64,000 nucleotides of DNA, from NCBI GenBank assembly GCA_003945285.1, contig AP019005.1, positions 558,001 to 622,000 on the forward strand. The letters run 5' to 3'. The translations under genes and the position numbers were made by a program. Origin of the DNA: Hydrogenimonas sp. Its GTDB lineage: Bacteria > Campylobacterota > Campylobacteria > Campylobacterales > Hydrogenimonadaceae. The notes under the pieces were generated by a model. That model did not search any database and had not been told where the DNA came from. It worked only from the letters and a program-made list of their open reading frames with translations. Position 1 is the stretch's first letter. The number at the start of each line of letters is the position of its first letter. Shown here one piece after another: positions 34,392-43,636 of the stretch.

Positions 34392-35722
34392 TCGACTTCT
34401 GGGTGCAGACAATCGTCGCTTTCTATGAAGTGGTCGTCCTGCCGATGGAGGAGAATCTTAAGCTCTTTCTCATGAAATTTATCCCCTTCATCATCTTTTT
34501 CGAGGTACCGGTCTATCTGCTCATTATCGTAGGTGTCATGAGATACGGATTCAAAAGATATGTGCATCGACCCAGACGGGTCCCGTATTATCCGAAAGTG
34601 AGTTGTGTAGTGCTCTGTTATGCCGAGGGGGAAGCCGTATCCTCCTCCATCGTCTCACTGTCGGAACAGATCTACCCCGGCAGCATAGAGATAGTTGCGG
34701 TTATAGACGGAGCTTCTAAAAACCGAAAAACTTATGATGCTGTCAGGGCACTGGAGGGCTATGTTTCCGAAAAAGCGTTGCGTGATATCCGTATCATCCC
34801 CAAGTGGCAGAGGGGCGGGCGTGTCTCTTCGATCAACTCCGGAGTGAAAGTTGCGAGCGGGGAGATAGTGATGGTGGTCGATGCGGATACCTCATTCGAC
34901 AACAACATGGTGGAGAGGGCTACCCGCCATTTCATCGACGAGAATGTCGTTGCAGTGGCGGGCAACCTTCGTGTAAGAAACTGGAAAGAGAGCCTCGTTA
35001 CCCGCCATCAGGCGATCGAATATATTCTATCCATCTATCTCGCAAAAATCGGATTGGGTGAATTCAATCTTCTGAACAATGTTTCCGGCGCCTTCGGAGT
35101 CTTCAGAAAGAGCTTCGTGGAGAAGATCGGCTTTTGGAATACGGGTACGGCGGAAGATCTGGACATGACACTACGGATAAAGAACTATTTCGGGCGCCAC
35201 AAGAACCTTCGGATCGTTTTCGAGCCCGAAGCGATCGGTCATACGGACGTTCCGGGCACATGGCGTGGGTACCTTGAGCAGCGTTTGCGCTGGGACGGAG
35301 ACCTGTTGTATATCTATCACAAGCACTTCATGAGTTTTTCCGCCCGGATGGTCGGCAAACTGAACCTGCTGGCACTGGTTTGGACAGGACTTTTCTTCCA
35401 AATTACGATGCCTTTTTTGATCTACCTCTATCTGTGCTACTCCCTGTTTTTCTACGGAGCGGTATTTACGGCCGCTTTGAGTCTTTTGGCCTATCTTTTC
35501 TATTTCGCCGTTACTTGCCTCTTTTTTATCATCTTTCTCTTCTGGATATCGGAACGTAAAGAGGAAGATATGAAACTGGTACCCATGCTCTTTCTCTACC
35601 CGGTATTTGCCTTTTTTATGCGTTTATGGAGTGGAGTCGCCCTTGCAAGGGAGGTGGTGATCAATGCCCATCTCGACTCTTCGATGGCACCATGGTGGGT
35701 TTTGAAAAAATCGGATATATAA
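34388..35722 (+). CDS. Processive GT2 glycosyltransferase (polysaccharide synthase)
   Basis: 444-residue inner-membrane family 2 glycosyltransferase of the cellulose/PNAG/hyaluronan-synthase type, which polymerises and usually extrudes a beta-linked polysaccharide. One N-terminal membrane segment (about 25-50), the GT-A domain with VVLCYAEGE and the metal-binding VVDADTS (about 164), the acceptor motif GTAEDLDM (about 255) and QRLRWDGD (Q-x-x-R-W, about 297-304). Four or so C-terminal membrane helices follow. All processive-synthase motifs are present. No PilZ domain is visible, so any c-di-GMP control would come through another protein. ATG 34388 overlaps the previous stop. Confidence 0.85.
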   Translation: MIDFWVQTIVAFYEVVVLPMEENLKLFLMKFIPFIIFFEVPVYLLIIVGVMRYGFKRYVHRPRRVPYYPKVSCVVLCYAEGEAVSSSIVSLSEQIYPGSIEIVAVIDGASKNRKTYDAVRALEGYVSEKALRDIRIIPKWQRGGRVSSINSGVKVASGEIVMVVDADTSFDNNMVERATRHFIDENVVAVAGNLRVRNWKESLVTRHQAIEYILSIYLAKIGLGEFNLLNNVSGAFGVFRKSFVEKIGFWNTGTAEDLDMTLRIKNYFGRHKNLRIVFEPEAIGHTDVPGTWRGYLEQRLRWDGDLLYIYHKHFMSFSARMVGKLNLLALVWTGLFFQITMPFLIYLYLCYSLFFYGAVFTAALSLLAYLFYFAVTCLFFIIFLFWISERKEEDMKLVPMLFLYPVFAFFMRLWSGVALAREVVINAHLDSSMAPWWVLKKSDI

Positions 35723-35730
35723 GGAATATC

Positions 35731-37854
35731 ATGATGGGAAAAAGTGTCGGCACTATTTCGGGAGTTTTGTTATCGGCAATGCTCTTTCTGGTTTCTGCGC
35801 AGGGTGATACGTCGGTACGTTATATGCTACAGGACCTGGAGAAGCGTATTGTAGAGTCTCCGGATATATCGATGGCTGTCGCCGATATCGAAATGAAAAA
35901 GGGAGAGCTCGAGCGGGAAAAAGCGCTTGGAGGGTTGACGGCTTTCGGTACGGTGGGAGTCGGACGCTACAAAGACCTTGTGGATGAAAACAGTGTCTGG
36001 TACCACACGGGAGGCCGTTTCGTTGCCGGGCTCAGCCTTCCGCTTCTTGGATCGAAGCTGATGAAACGTGATGCGGTTTTGGATGCGGAAACTTTGGTGG
36101 AAGAGCAAATCCTGAAGAAAGAGGATACGAAAAGAGAGAGCCTGGCCGCATTGAGAAGCGCCTATATAGGCTACTGGTCCGCTATGAAGAAAAGAGATGT
36201 GGCAGAGGCTTTTTTACAAGGGTGTGACGATACGGTCACAATATTGCAGGATAGGGCATCAAAAGGCTTCATACTTCCCGTAGAGGCACTTGAAGCATCG
36301 CGACAGTGCATGAAAGCCCGAGTGCTTGAAAAGCGCTACAGAGTGTCGATGAGACGTTTTTTGCAGATGATACGCTATCTGACTGTAGCGGATCTGCCCG
36401 AGTTCATCCCCTATACGCCCAAAATGGAGCTGCCGGATCAGGAAAAAGCGTATATGCTTGCCGAAGCGGCTGAAAGGGACCCGAGTGTGCGGATAGCACG
36501 GCTGCATCTCGAGAATGCGATGAAAAAGAGTGACAATACCTTTTTGAAGAGTATAGAATCGGATTTGCGGCTTGTCGGTTTCGTCGCTCCAGAGTACGAC
36601 TCCAACCGACAGGGGCATGGGGTGGAGATTACGTTCAACGTCAAATTCCCCCTCGCACTGGATGAGGCTTCGAAGGCGCAGAAGCGTATAGAACATGCTC
36701 AAATCGTAAAAACGGCGCTGGCTTTGCGTAAGACCTATGGAGAGAGAGTTTCAAATCTTCGGATCGCCGTTGATGCATGGACCACCGCTGTCGAAAACTA
36801 CCGCTATGCGAAAAGCTACCTTGAAAAAGAGTCGGAATCGCTGAGAGAGGCGCTCCTGCGCCTGAGTAGATTCTCCCAGGATGGGTACCTGAAAATTCGT
36901 GATGCCAGGTACGACTACTTTCGAAGCGCATTGGAGACGATAGATGCCTATGCCGGAATGGAGACGGCCGCGGTACATATCCTACGGTATCTGCCGGAGG
37001 ATTATGCTGCGATGCACACGGAATCGGTACGGTTCGACGATGCGATTGAAGCCCCATTGGCAATGAATTTAGATGTGCAGAGTGTCTCTTCCGGGCCGCA
37101 GACAGGGGTCTATCTGTGGGATAGCCGCCTCTGGCTTACCGATGATACGATGTGGAAAAAGCTCCTTTCGAAGCTGCAGGAGGCGGGGCTGAACCGTGTT
37201 TTGATCGGTCTTGACGGAGATCAGATCAGGGCACTGGACAGACCGGCGATGAAGGATCGGATGAAGCGCTATATCAGGGAGGCCCATGCCGCGGGAATAG
37301 AGGTAGACCTGCTTCTCGGGGAGCCTACCTGGCTTCTTCCGGAACATAGGTACAAACTGCTTCAGATTGTCGGGAGACTGGAGCCGATTCCTTTCGACAA
37401 GGTAAACCTGGACCTTGAGCCGCAGCAACTCGACAGAGAGATCACGCCCAAAGAGGGGGCGAGACTCGTTTACGAAACATTGGCGGCCGTCCGTTCCGTT
37501 TCATCGGTACCCCTGGGTGTTACGCTCCACCCGAGACTGCTTAACAGGGAGGAGACCGAAATGGACCTGGGAAAACTTTTGGCCGATATAGGTATACGCG
37601 AGATCGTTCCGATGTTGTACGGGTACGGCATCGAAGCGGTTGCAGAGTGGGAGCGAAAATTTATCGCCGCCTACCCGAAACTGCCGCGCATCGCGGCATT
37701 GAGCCTTGAAAAAGAGGTGCCGGAGAATCCTTTCGCACTTTCCGACAGGGAAAAGTTGCGAAATAAAATCGAAAACCTCCGTTCCGCACCGGGTATGGAG
37801 AGTCTGTCGATACTTCTACAGGATTTCAGCCGCCTCGAAAGGATGAAGCCGTGA
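35731..37854 (+). CDS. TolC-like outer-membrane protein fused to a TIM-barrel glycosidase-like domain
   Basis: 707 residues. Signal peptide (MMGKSVGTISGVLLSAM...VSAQG), then a TolC/OEP-like helical region to about residue 440 (segments such as ALRSAYIGYWSAMKKRDVAE and DGYLKIRDARYDYFRSALE). The remaining 260 residues resemble a TIM-barrel glycoside hydrolase: TGVYLWDSRLW, NRVLIGLDGDQ, DLLLGEPTWLLPEHR (about 526-540), VNLDLEPQQL (about 556-565) and PLGVTLHPRLL. The acidic residues of NLDLEP are candidate catalytic residues. I know of no characterised protein with this fusion. Start ATG 35731 (second ATG 35734) after AAGGAA; the frame extends upstream without a better start. Confidence 0.72.
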   Translation: MMGKSVGTISGVLLSAMLFLVSAQGDTSVRYMLQDLEKRIVESPDISMAVADIEMKKGELEREKALGGLTAFGTVGVGRYKDLVDENSVWYHTGGRFVAGLSLPLLGSKLMKRDAVLDAETLVEEQILKKEDTKRESLAALRSAYIGYWSAMKKRDVAEAFLQGCDDTVTILQDRASKGFILPVEALEASRQCMKARVLEKRYRVSMRRFLQMIRYLTVADLPEFIPYTPKMELPDQEKAYMLAEAAERDPSVRIARLHLENAMKKSDNTFLKSIESDLRLVGFVAPEYDSNRQGHGVEITFNVKFPLALDEASKAQKRIEHAQIVKTALALRKTYGERVSNLRIAVDAWTTAVENYRYAKSYLEKESESLREALLRLSRFSQDGYLKIRDARYDYFRSALETIDAYAGMETAAVHILRYLPEDYAAMHTESVRFDDAIEAPLAMNLDVQSVSSGPQTGVYLWDSRLWLTDDTMWKKLLSKLQEAGLNRVLIGLDGDQIRALDRPAMKDRMKRYIREAHAAGIEVDLLLGEPTWLLPEHRYKLLQIVGRLEPIPFDKVNLDLEPQQLDREITPKEGARLVYETLAAVRSVSSVPLGVTLHPRLLNREETEMDLGKLLADIGIREIVPMLYGYGIEAVAEWERKFIAAYPKLPRIAALSLEKEVPENPFALSDREKLRNKIENLRSAPGMESLSILLQDFSRLERMKP

Positions 37855-38918
37855 AAATACATTTTGAAAGTCCGAAGGCCGGACGGCCGGACGTAGAGCG
37901 GGGAATCAAAGTGCCGTATGCTCCGGAAAGGCGGAAAGCGCCTATATGGCGATGGTACCTGCTTCTTGCCCTGATTCTCTCACCGGTTATATATTTCGCA
38001 TGGATTTTGATACAACCGCTTGCGGTCATTACCGCCCCCGGCTTTTTGCGTCTCGAGCTCTACGGAGTGGACTCACACATTTCCGGCAGAGTCACGGGTG
38101 TATACAGAGAGATAAATGAGCAGGTTCAAAAAGGGGAGCCCCTGTTTGAAGTTGAAAATATTGTCCTTTTGAACCGGATAGAGGCGGTACGGAAGGAGCT
38201 GAAAGCGGTTCGGAAGAAGATGGAACTGGATCTTAGAGCGTCAATTGCGGCGAAAAAGAGTGAAGTTACCCGACTGTCGTCTCTTTTACGTGAGTTGAAA
38301 AGCAGATGTAAAGAGGTAGATAACCTGATTGCAATGGGAGCAGCCACTTCTACGGAACTCATGCAGTGTCGCCGCCAGATTGTGGAGTTGCAGATAAACC
38401 TGATACGCGCAGGAGAGGAGCTTCGGATAGACAAAGCGAAACTCCGGAACCTCTCCAGTGATCCCAAAATAGTATCGTTACAGAGCAGTCTGAACGGGCT
38501 TATGAAGGAGTCCAAACTTCAGACAATCACCGCCGAAGTGAACGGGACGTTGGAGAATATACAGGTGAAAAAGGGCGAATATGTCCATACGGGAAAGAGG
38601 CTGGCAGATATTATCGACGACAGAAAAATAGCCATAGATGCCTATTTTGACCCGAAATATTTCGACTACCTGAAGAAGGGTGATTCCGTCATCGTTAAAT
38701 TTCCAGACGGATACAGTGTCGACGGTTTCATTCTGGATATGCCGAGACTAAGTTCCAGGCTTCCGAGTGACTTCACCCTTCTGAAGGAGCAGAAACGGGC
38801 GGTACTGGTACGCATAGGCCTGAAGAACGGCCTGCTGCAGAGGTATCGTGTCGCCCAGATGCCGGTTGAAGTCCGTCTGAAAAAAGGGGTTGTGGAGTCG
38901 TTGTGGGAGCGCATGTAA
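37851..38918 (+). CDS. HlyD-type membrane-fusion protein of the exopolysaccharide system
   Basis: 355 residues. A cytoplasmic N-terminus, one membrane helix (WYLLLALILSPVIYFAWILI, about 34-53), a lipoyl half-motif (YGVDSHISGRVTGVYREI), a long coiled-coil hairpin (about 100-215), the second lipoyl half (ITAEVNGTLENIQVKKGEYV) and a barrel domain. It resembles EmrA/HlyD adaptors more than RND adaptors, because it is membrane-anchored by a helix and has a cytoplasmic tail. GTG 37851 overlaps the stop of the fusion gene. It would connect the synthase side to the TolC-like protein. Confidence 0.8.
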   Translation: MKIHFESPKAGRPDVERGIKVPYAPERRKAPIWRWYLLLALILSPVIYFAWILIQPLAVITAPGFLRLELYGVDSHISGRVTGVYREINEQVQKGEPLFEVENIVLLNRIEAVRKELKAVRKKMELDLRASIAAKKSEVTRLSSLLRELKSRCKEVDNLIAMGAATSTELMQCRRQIVELQINLIRAGEELRIDKAKLRNLSSDPKIVSLQSSLNGLMKESKLQTITAEVNGTLENIQVKKGEYVHTGKRLADIIDDRKIAIDAYFDPKYFDYLKKGDSVIVKFPDGYSVDGFILDMPRLSSRLPSDFTLLKEQKRAVLVRIGLKNGLLQRYRVAQMPVEVRLKKGVVESLWERM

Positions 38919-39295
38919 ATATACCCCCCACAGGCGGCCTATTTTTGAGACTGATACTATCCAAACGGGTGCGTCTCGAATATTCCCGAATCGCCTGGTC
39001 GGAGGCATAGTAACGACTTCAAACTATTCTATTTGTCAAGCAAAGCTCGAGCAGAAGCCGGGCTTTGCCGAAGATAGACCCTCTTCCCCAGTACTCGCTG
39101 AAGTTACGAAACCGCGGACTTCCATATGACGTCGCGTTTTTTTCGTAATACCGGACTACACTCTTACGTCCAAGTCAAGATATTGACAGATTTTACGTAA
39201 CGGTAGCTTGCAAAAAACTACTTTTTTCGAGAATATGCCAAAATCACAGCGATTGTGTACTATAATGATTTGAAATAGATGGAGTGTTCAGGGCA
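38919..39295. other. 377-bp gene-free gap with a decayed element A copy
   Basis: About 38965-39036 matches the right half of MITE element A: ACGGGTGCG, then a CCTGGTCGG block, then AACGACTTCAAACTATT. The terminal CTCGA box is degraded. A TTTTACGTAA string at about 39188 echoes element B ends. A TATAAT at about 39261 probably starts the FIST-GGDEF-EAL transcript. Confidence 0.55.
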
Positions 39296-41761
39296 ATGAA
39301 GAGTCAGAGCGTGGTTTTTTCCGGCGGCAGGGTGCCTCAAAAGGGTGATTACGATCTATCCGGCAGTAGCTCCGTCCTCTTTATCGTCATCGCCGCGACA
39401 GAAGATAGAGCCTATGTCCGGAAGGTTCTCGATGCCCTGAAAACTCTATATACAGGAAGCAGAATCATCGGCGCTTCCAGCGACGAGGCGATAGTGCCTG
39501 AAGGAGTTTTGCAAGACAGGGCTATAGCGGTTACAGCCTTGAGTTTCGAAGATACCGTCGTCGAAACCGTCCGCATCTCATCCTGCCTTGATGCGGCGGA
39601 GAGGGTCGAAAGTTATATGCGTGACGATACGAAGCTGATGATCTCTTTCAGCGAGGCTTCCAGCGTAAACGGTGAACTGCTTCTGGACGCACTCCGGCCT
39701 CTGTGCGGTTCGGTCCCGGTTTGCGGAGGGGTGGCGGCCACACCCACTTTCGAGAACACTTTCGTAATAGAAGATGCACAGATACTCGACAGCGGCGCCG
39801 TCATGGCGTTTCTTCACTCTAAAAGTCTTACCGTCTATACCGACTTCTCTTTCGGATGGCAGGCGGTAGGGCGCTCCTTCAAGATAACGGAAGCGGAAGG
39901 AAACAGGATCGTCTCCATCTCTGGAATCTCACCCGCGGAGCTTTTCGGGCACTACCTCGGAAAAGAGGTGGTCGATGCAATGCCTGGAATCGGTTCGGCT
40001 TTTCCTTTTATGATCAAAAGAGACAATATGCTTATAGCCCGCGGGATAATCGGTGTCGACGGGAGCAGCTTCATCGTCTCGGGAAATGTAAAGGTCGGAG
40101 ATGAAATTCGTATAGGTTACGGCAACCCGTACTCCGTCATGCAGCAGAACGGTCTTCATAAACGGCTCGTTCGCAAACTGCCCGATCCCGAGTGCATACT
40201 CAGCTTCTACTGCGAAGGGAGAAAACTCTTTCTTCCGAGAGATGTGGTGGAGTATGAAGAGAGGGTTTTGAACGTTGTGGCCCCTACCGTCGGAATGTTT
40301 ACACTGGGTGAGTTTTTCGGAAGAGGGCGTAAGGATCTTCTCAACTTCAGCTCCACCGTCGTGGCGCTGAAAGAGGGAGAACCGGGGGGTGAAAGAGCCT
40401 TGGAGTTCCCTCCGCCTCCACGGCTCGAGAGTATCGAAATGGTTGCCGAAGGACTTTTCCACTTTATAGAGGTGCGCGTAAAAGAGCTGGAAAACCTTGC
40501 CTACTACGATGAACTGACCGGACTTCCGAACAGGACACTATTTACCGGAATACTCCAAAATGCGATTGCGAACGTGACGAAGGAGGGCGGCAGCGGAGCA
40601 CTCTTTTTTATCGATATCGACAACTTCAAAGATATAAACGACACAGTTGGGCACAGGGAGGGTGATGAGATTTTGCGGTTGCTTTCCGAACGGCTCGAGA
40701 AGGAGCTCGGAAGAAAAAGGAGACTCTGCCGTTTCGGCGGAGACGAGTTTGCCATAGTGGCCGAAAATATGGGAGAGGGACCCGAGACCGCAAAATTTGC
40801 GGAAGAGATTCTCCAGAGGGTGAAGGAGAGAATAGAGGTGGGGGTGCACGGCTACCACCTTACGGCAAGCATAGGAATCACCTTTTTTTCGGAGCAGAAC
40901 CCGGATGTGGAAGAGATTCTGAAGCAGGCCGACATAGCGATGTACAGGTCGAAAAGATTGGGGAAAAACAGGTGGAGCATATACCTGGAGAGCATGGGGC
41001 AGGATGCGAAGGAGCGCTATTTCCTGGAGCAGCAGCTTCGCGGAGCGATCGAAAAGAGGGAGTTTGTTCTGCACTACCAGCCGCAGTATGATATAGAGAC
41101 GGGAGAAATCGTCTCCGTGGAGGCGCTGGTTAGGTGGAGCCACCCGGAGCGGGGGATGCTCTTTCCGGACAGCTTCATAGAGATTGCCGAGACATCCGGC
41201 CTCATAATCCCTCTCGGAGAGCTCGTGCTCGATATGGCGCTGGAGTTTTTTACCGTATGCAGAAATTTAGAGAGAGTAGCGGTAAATATCTCCTCGAAGC
41301 AGTTCAACGACTCCGACTTCTTCTCCATGGTTATGCGCCTTCTGGAAAAACATGGAATAAACCCGGAAAACCTTGAGCTGGAGATGACCGAATCGGTCGT
41401 AATGGACGACGATAGCGAGACTACAAAGCTCCTCTTCGCGCTGGCAGAGAAGGGGATAAAGCTCAGTATAGACGACTTTGGCACCGGATACTCCTCCCTG
41501 AGCTATCTTAAACGTATGCCCATCACAACCCTCAAGATAGACCGCTCGTTTGTAACGGATCTTCCAGAAGACGAGAACGACGCGGCCATCGTCAGGAGTA
41601 TCATAGCCATGGCAAAAACACTCGGTCTGAAGCTCGTAGCAGAGGGGATAGAGACGAAAGAGCAGGAGAACTTTTTCAAAGAGGAGGGGGGAATAGTCGG
41701 GCAGGGCTACTACTACTCGAGGCCGATTCCGCAGGAGGAGATACTGAAACGGCTGCGTTGA
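39296..41761 (+). CDS. FIST-GGDEF-EAL c-di-GMP turnover protein
   Basis: 821 residues, cytoplasmic, no membrane segments. An N-terminal FIST_N/FIST_C ligand-binding pair (about 1-380; for example GASSDEAIVPEGV and VPVCGGVAATPTFENTFV), thought in this family to sense small molecules such as amino acids. GGDEF (about 400-560) with an intact CRFGGDEFAIV motif but no RxxD feedback site. EAL (about 575-820) with YQPQYD, VEALVRW, VNISSKQF, LEMTES, DDFGTGYSSL, KIDRSFV and AEGIE. Both catalytic sites look intact. I chose ATG 39296, with GGAG upstream, over GTG 39284, which overlaps that ribosome site. It lies just after the polysaccharide operon. Confidence 0.88.
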   Translation: MKSQSVVFSGGRVPQKGDYDLSGSSSVLFIVIAATEDRAYVRKVLDALKTLYTGSRIIGASSDEAIVPEGVLQDRAIAVTALSFEDTVVETVRISSCLDAAERVESYMRDDTKLMISFSEASSVNGELLLDALRPLCGSVPVCGGVAATPTFENTFVIEDAQILDSGAVMAFLHSKSLTVYTDFSFGWQAVGRSFKITEAEGNRIVSISGISPAELFGHYLGKEVVDAMPGIGSAFPFMIKRDNMLIARGIIGVDGSSFIVSGNVKVGDEIRIGYGNPYSVMQQNGLHKRLVRKLPDPECILSFYCEGRKLFLPRDVVEYEERVLNVVAPTVGMFTLGEFFGRGRKDLLNFSSTVVALKEGEPGGERALEFPPPPRLESIEMVAEGLFHFIEVRVKELENLAYYDELTGLPNRTLFTGILQNAIANVTKEGGSGALFFIDIDNFKDINDTVGHREGDEILRLLSERLEKELGRKRRLCRFGGDEFAIVAENMGEGPETAKFAEEILQRVKERIEVGVHGYHLTASIGITFFSEQNPDVEEILKQADIAMYRSKRLGKNRWSIYLESMGQDAKERYFLEQQLRGAIEKREFVLHYQPQYDIETGEIVSVEALVRWSHPERGMLFPDSFIEIAETSGLIIPLGELVLDMALEFFTVCRNLERVAVNISSKQFNDSDFFSMVMRLLEKHGINPENLELEMTESVVMDDDSETTKLLFALAEKGIKLSIDDFGTGYSSLSYLKRMPITTLKIDRSFVTDLPEDENDAAIVRSIIAMAKTLGLKLVAEGIETKEQENFFKEEGGIVGQGYYYSRPIPQEEILKRLR

Positions 41762-41797
41762 CGGTTTTGCGTAAGGTGCCGCCCAATATTCGTACGC

Positions 41798-41803
41798 TAA
41801 ACT
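41798..41803 (+). promoter_or_regulatory. TAAACT -10-like box, candidate leaderless start
   Basis: TAAACT is followed by 6 nt and then ATG 41810, without a Shine-Dalgarno. Same geometry as at 13888 and 20108. Confidence 0.3.
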
Positions 41804-41809
41804 GATTGG

Positions 41810-42817
41810 ATGAATCCTATACACAGAGTCTACATTCTGCTCCTGCTGCTGAGCTCTTTGTATGCCGAAGAGCGGATTGTCAGAGAGCAGGCGGTTATGG
41901 GAACATACGCCTTCGTGGCGCTGCCTGCCTCACATATATCTTCTGCAGGAGCGATATTCGACGCCATGAGAAGAGCCGAAAAATCTCTCTCGTCATTTCG
42001 CAGCGACGGAGGTGTGGCGCGTCTAAACGAAAAGCGGAGCATAAAAGCCGATACGATTCTACTGAAGAGTCTCTCATACTGCAGAAAGCTGTACGAAATA
42101 ACGGACGGATATTTCGACTGTACAATCGGCTCGCTGACAAAGAAGCTCTACAGGTTCGGAACCGATGAAGAGGCCATACCCTCAAAGAGTGAAAGAGAAG
42201 CCGCAGCGGTCTCGATGAAGGGTGTAAAGATTACAGGGGAGATTGTGGAACTGGATGAGGGGAGAGTGCTGGATCTCGGCGGGCTCGGAAAAGGGGTCGG
42301 TGTCGATCTGGCGGCGGCGGAGGCATTGAAGTCGGGAGTTGAAAGCGGAATCATCGGCATAGGCGGCGACATACGCTGTCTGGGCCCCTGCAGGGTAGAT
42401 ATCCAGAACCCCTTCGGTGACGGGACCGTCGGTACCGTCAGAAACGGGGAAGGGCAGCTTGCCGTCAGTACCAGCGGTACATACAGGCGCTACATCGGCT
42501 CCAGCCGCTACAACCACCTGCTCGACCCCTACAAGAAAGAGAGTGCCGGCCGGCTTCTCTCCGTAACCCTCGCGGCGAAGCTGCCCAACGCGCTTCTCGA
42601 CGGCCTTGCCACCGCCGCTGCGGTCATGCCCGTCGAATCGGCTATGCGGCTTGTAGCCTCGCAAAAAACAGATGCCCTTTTCATCGCCGCGGACGGTTCG
42701 ATTCTGCGCTTCGGCAGAGGCATAGAGGTGAAGCCTGCCGCTCTTGGCGGTTTCGTACTCCACCCCTCACTCTCACTCCAAGAAGCAGCGCGATATATGA
42801 GAAGAGAAGGGCGGTAA
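41810..42817 (+). CDS. apbE: FAD:protein FMN transferase (ApbE)
   Basis: 335-residue exported flavin transferase that attaches FMN covalently to Thr/Ser of extracytoplasmic flavoproteins, using FAD. Signal peptide MNPIHRVYILLLLLSSLYAEE. Family features: MGTYAFVAL, EKSLSSFRSDGGVARLN, DGYFDCTIGSL, LDLGGLGKGVGVDLAAAEAL, GIGGDIRCLG and the C-terminal NALLDGLATAAAVMP. It converges on an operon encoding an FMN-binding-domain protein with an SGAT box, its likely substrate. Its 3' end overlaps the facing membrane-protein gene by 137 bp. Confidence 0.9.
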   Translation: MNPIHRVYILLLLLSSLYAEERIVREQAVMGTYAFVALPASHISSAGAIFDAMRRAEKSLSSFRSDGGVARLNEKRSIKADTILLKSLSYCRKLYEITDGYFDCTIGSLTKKLYRFGTDEEAIPSKSEREAAAVSMKGVKITGEIVELDEGRVLDLGGLGKGVGVDLAAAEALKSGVESGIIGIGGDIRCLGPCRVDIQNPFGDGTVGTVRNGEGQLAVSTSGTYRRYIGSSRYNHLLDPYKKESAGRLLSVTLAAKLPNALLDGLATAAAVMPVESAMRLVASQKTDALFIAADGSILRFGRGIEVKPAALGGFVLHPSLSLQEAARYMRREGR

Positions 42818-43139
42818 CGGCGGCGATGAGGCTTCTTGCGGGAGTCTCACCGTAAAAAGAGAGGAGAATGTCGGCAAATATAGCCGCAAAAAGAGCGTAA
42901 GCCTGCATCGTTACACTGTTTCTTCTGCCGCAATCTTTCAGAACGATAAGCAGATGGATGAGAGTGAATGCGACGATGGACATACCGGCAAGATGGGGTA
43001 CGGCAACCTCCAGCCATCCGCCGGGCGAGGGGGTCGGCACCGTTTTGAGAGCGTAGAGCCAGGTTCCGGTCGCGACGATTGAAACGGCCGTGAACGAGAG
43101 GAGATAGATGAGCCCGGAGTACGGTTTGAGACCCTTCAA
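42681..43139 (-). CDS. Small membrane protein with a DUF4405-like His pattern
   Basis: 152 residues, four hydrophobic segments (about 8-28, 48-68, 78-98 and 105-125). His in VPHLAGM and LIHLLIV are spaced as in DUF4405/cytochrome-b-like proteins, so heme binding and transmembrane electron transfer are possible. The Arg/Cys-rich tail after about residue 128 is antisense to the apbE end and may be unstructured. The start overlaps the stop of the preceding gene by ATGA, making it the last gene of the porin/flavoprotein operon. Function inferred from context. Confidence 0.6.
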   Translation of the reverse strand: MKGLKPYSGLIYLLSFTAVSIVATGTWLYALKTVPTPSPGGWLEVAVPHLAGMSIVAFTLIHLLIVLKDCGRRNSVTMQAYALFAAIFADILLSFYGETPARSLIAAVTALLFSYIALLLGVRVRGGVRNRQERQASPLCLCRSAESNRPRR

Positions 43140-43609
43140 AACCTACCCTTCAGAAGAGTTTTGGCACAAAGAGCGGCTATAAAGAGGGCCGTCAGGTGCC
43201 AAAAAACGGTAAGAAAAATCCAGAGTGCGGCAGCCGCGGTGCCTGCTGCGGGAATAAGCAGAAAAACTGCCTGGGCCGTAAGAGAGGCTGCCCCCAGGGC
43301 CGTTACAAGATAGATCGCAGAGCGCGTGCCGTTACAGAGACGAATATAGCTCGCACCCAAAACAGCCAGCAGCAGAAATATGAAGAAGAGATTCATATGA
43401 ACCTCCAGAAGCAGCTCCTCGAATGGAATAGGGTCGATAAAGAGCTCCTCGTCACCGAGAATCGTCGAGGTGATCTGTGCAGGTGTGACTCCGTAGCGGA
43501 TCGCTTCGAGTACCGTATGCGAAACTGTAAAGAGCGATGCCGCAGATATGAGCAGCAGAAGCACCGCCCGCATCTGCCGGTTGAGTGCCGGTGTCGTCAA
43601 AAAACGCAT
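43136..43609 (-). CDS. Small four-helix membrane protein of the flavoprotein operon
   Basis: 157 residues with about four membrane segments (about 14-34, 68-90, 95-117 and 122-148). His in FTVSHTVLEAIRYG, LEVHMNLFF and VFWHLTALF lie in or near membrane helices and could bind heme. An extracytoplasmic loop (about 35-65) is acidic (DEELFIDPIPFEE). Not recognised as a named family. With the next gene it may form the membrane electron conduit to the FMN-binding protein. Confidence 0.6.
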   Translation of the reverse strand: MRFLTTPALNRQMRAVLLLLISAASLFTVSHTVLEAIRYGVTPAQITSTILGDEELFIDPIPFEELLLEVHMNLFFIFLLLAVLGASYIRLCNGTRSAIYLVTALGAASLTAQAVFLLIPAAGTAAAALWIFLTVFWHLTALFIAALCAKTLLKGRF

Positions 43610-43636
43610 CTATTCCCCTTTTTTACTGAATCCATC

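Noticed and set aside
41764-41779. GGTTTTGCGTAAGGT after the FIST gene as a full copy of element B
   Set aside because: The DNA immediately upstream is coding sequence of the FIST-GGDEF-EAL gene, so only a terminal fragment could be present.
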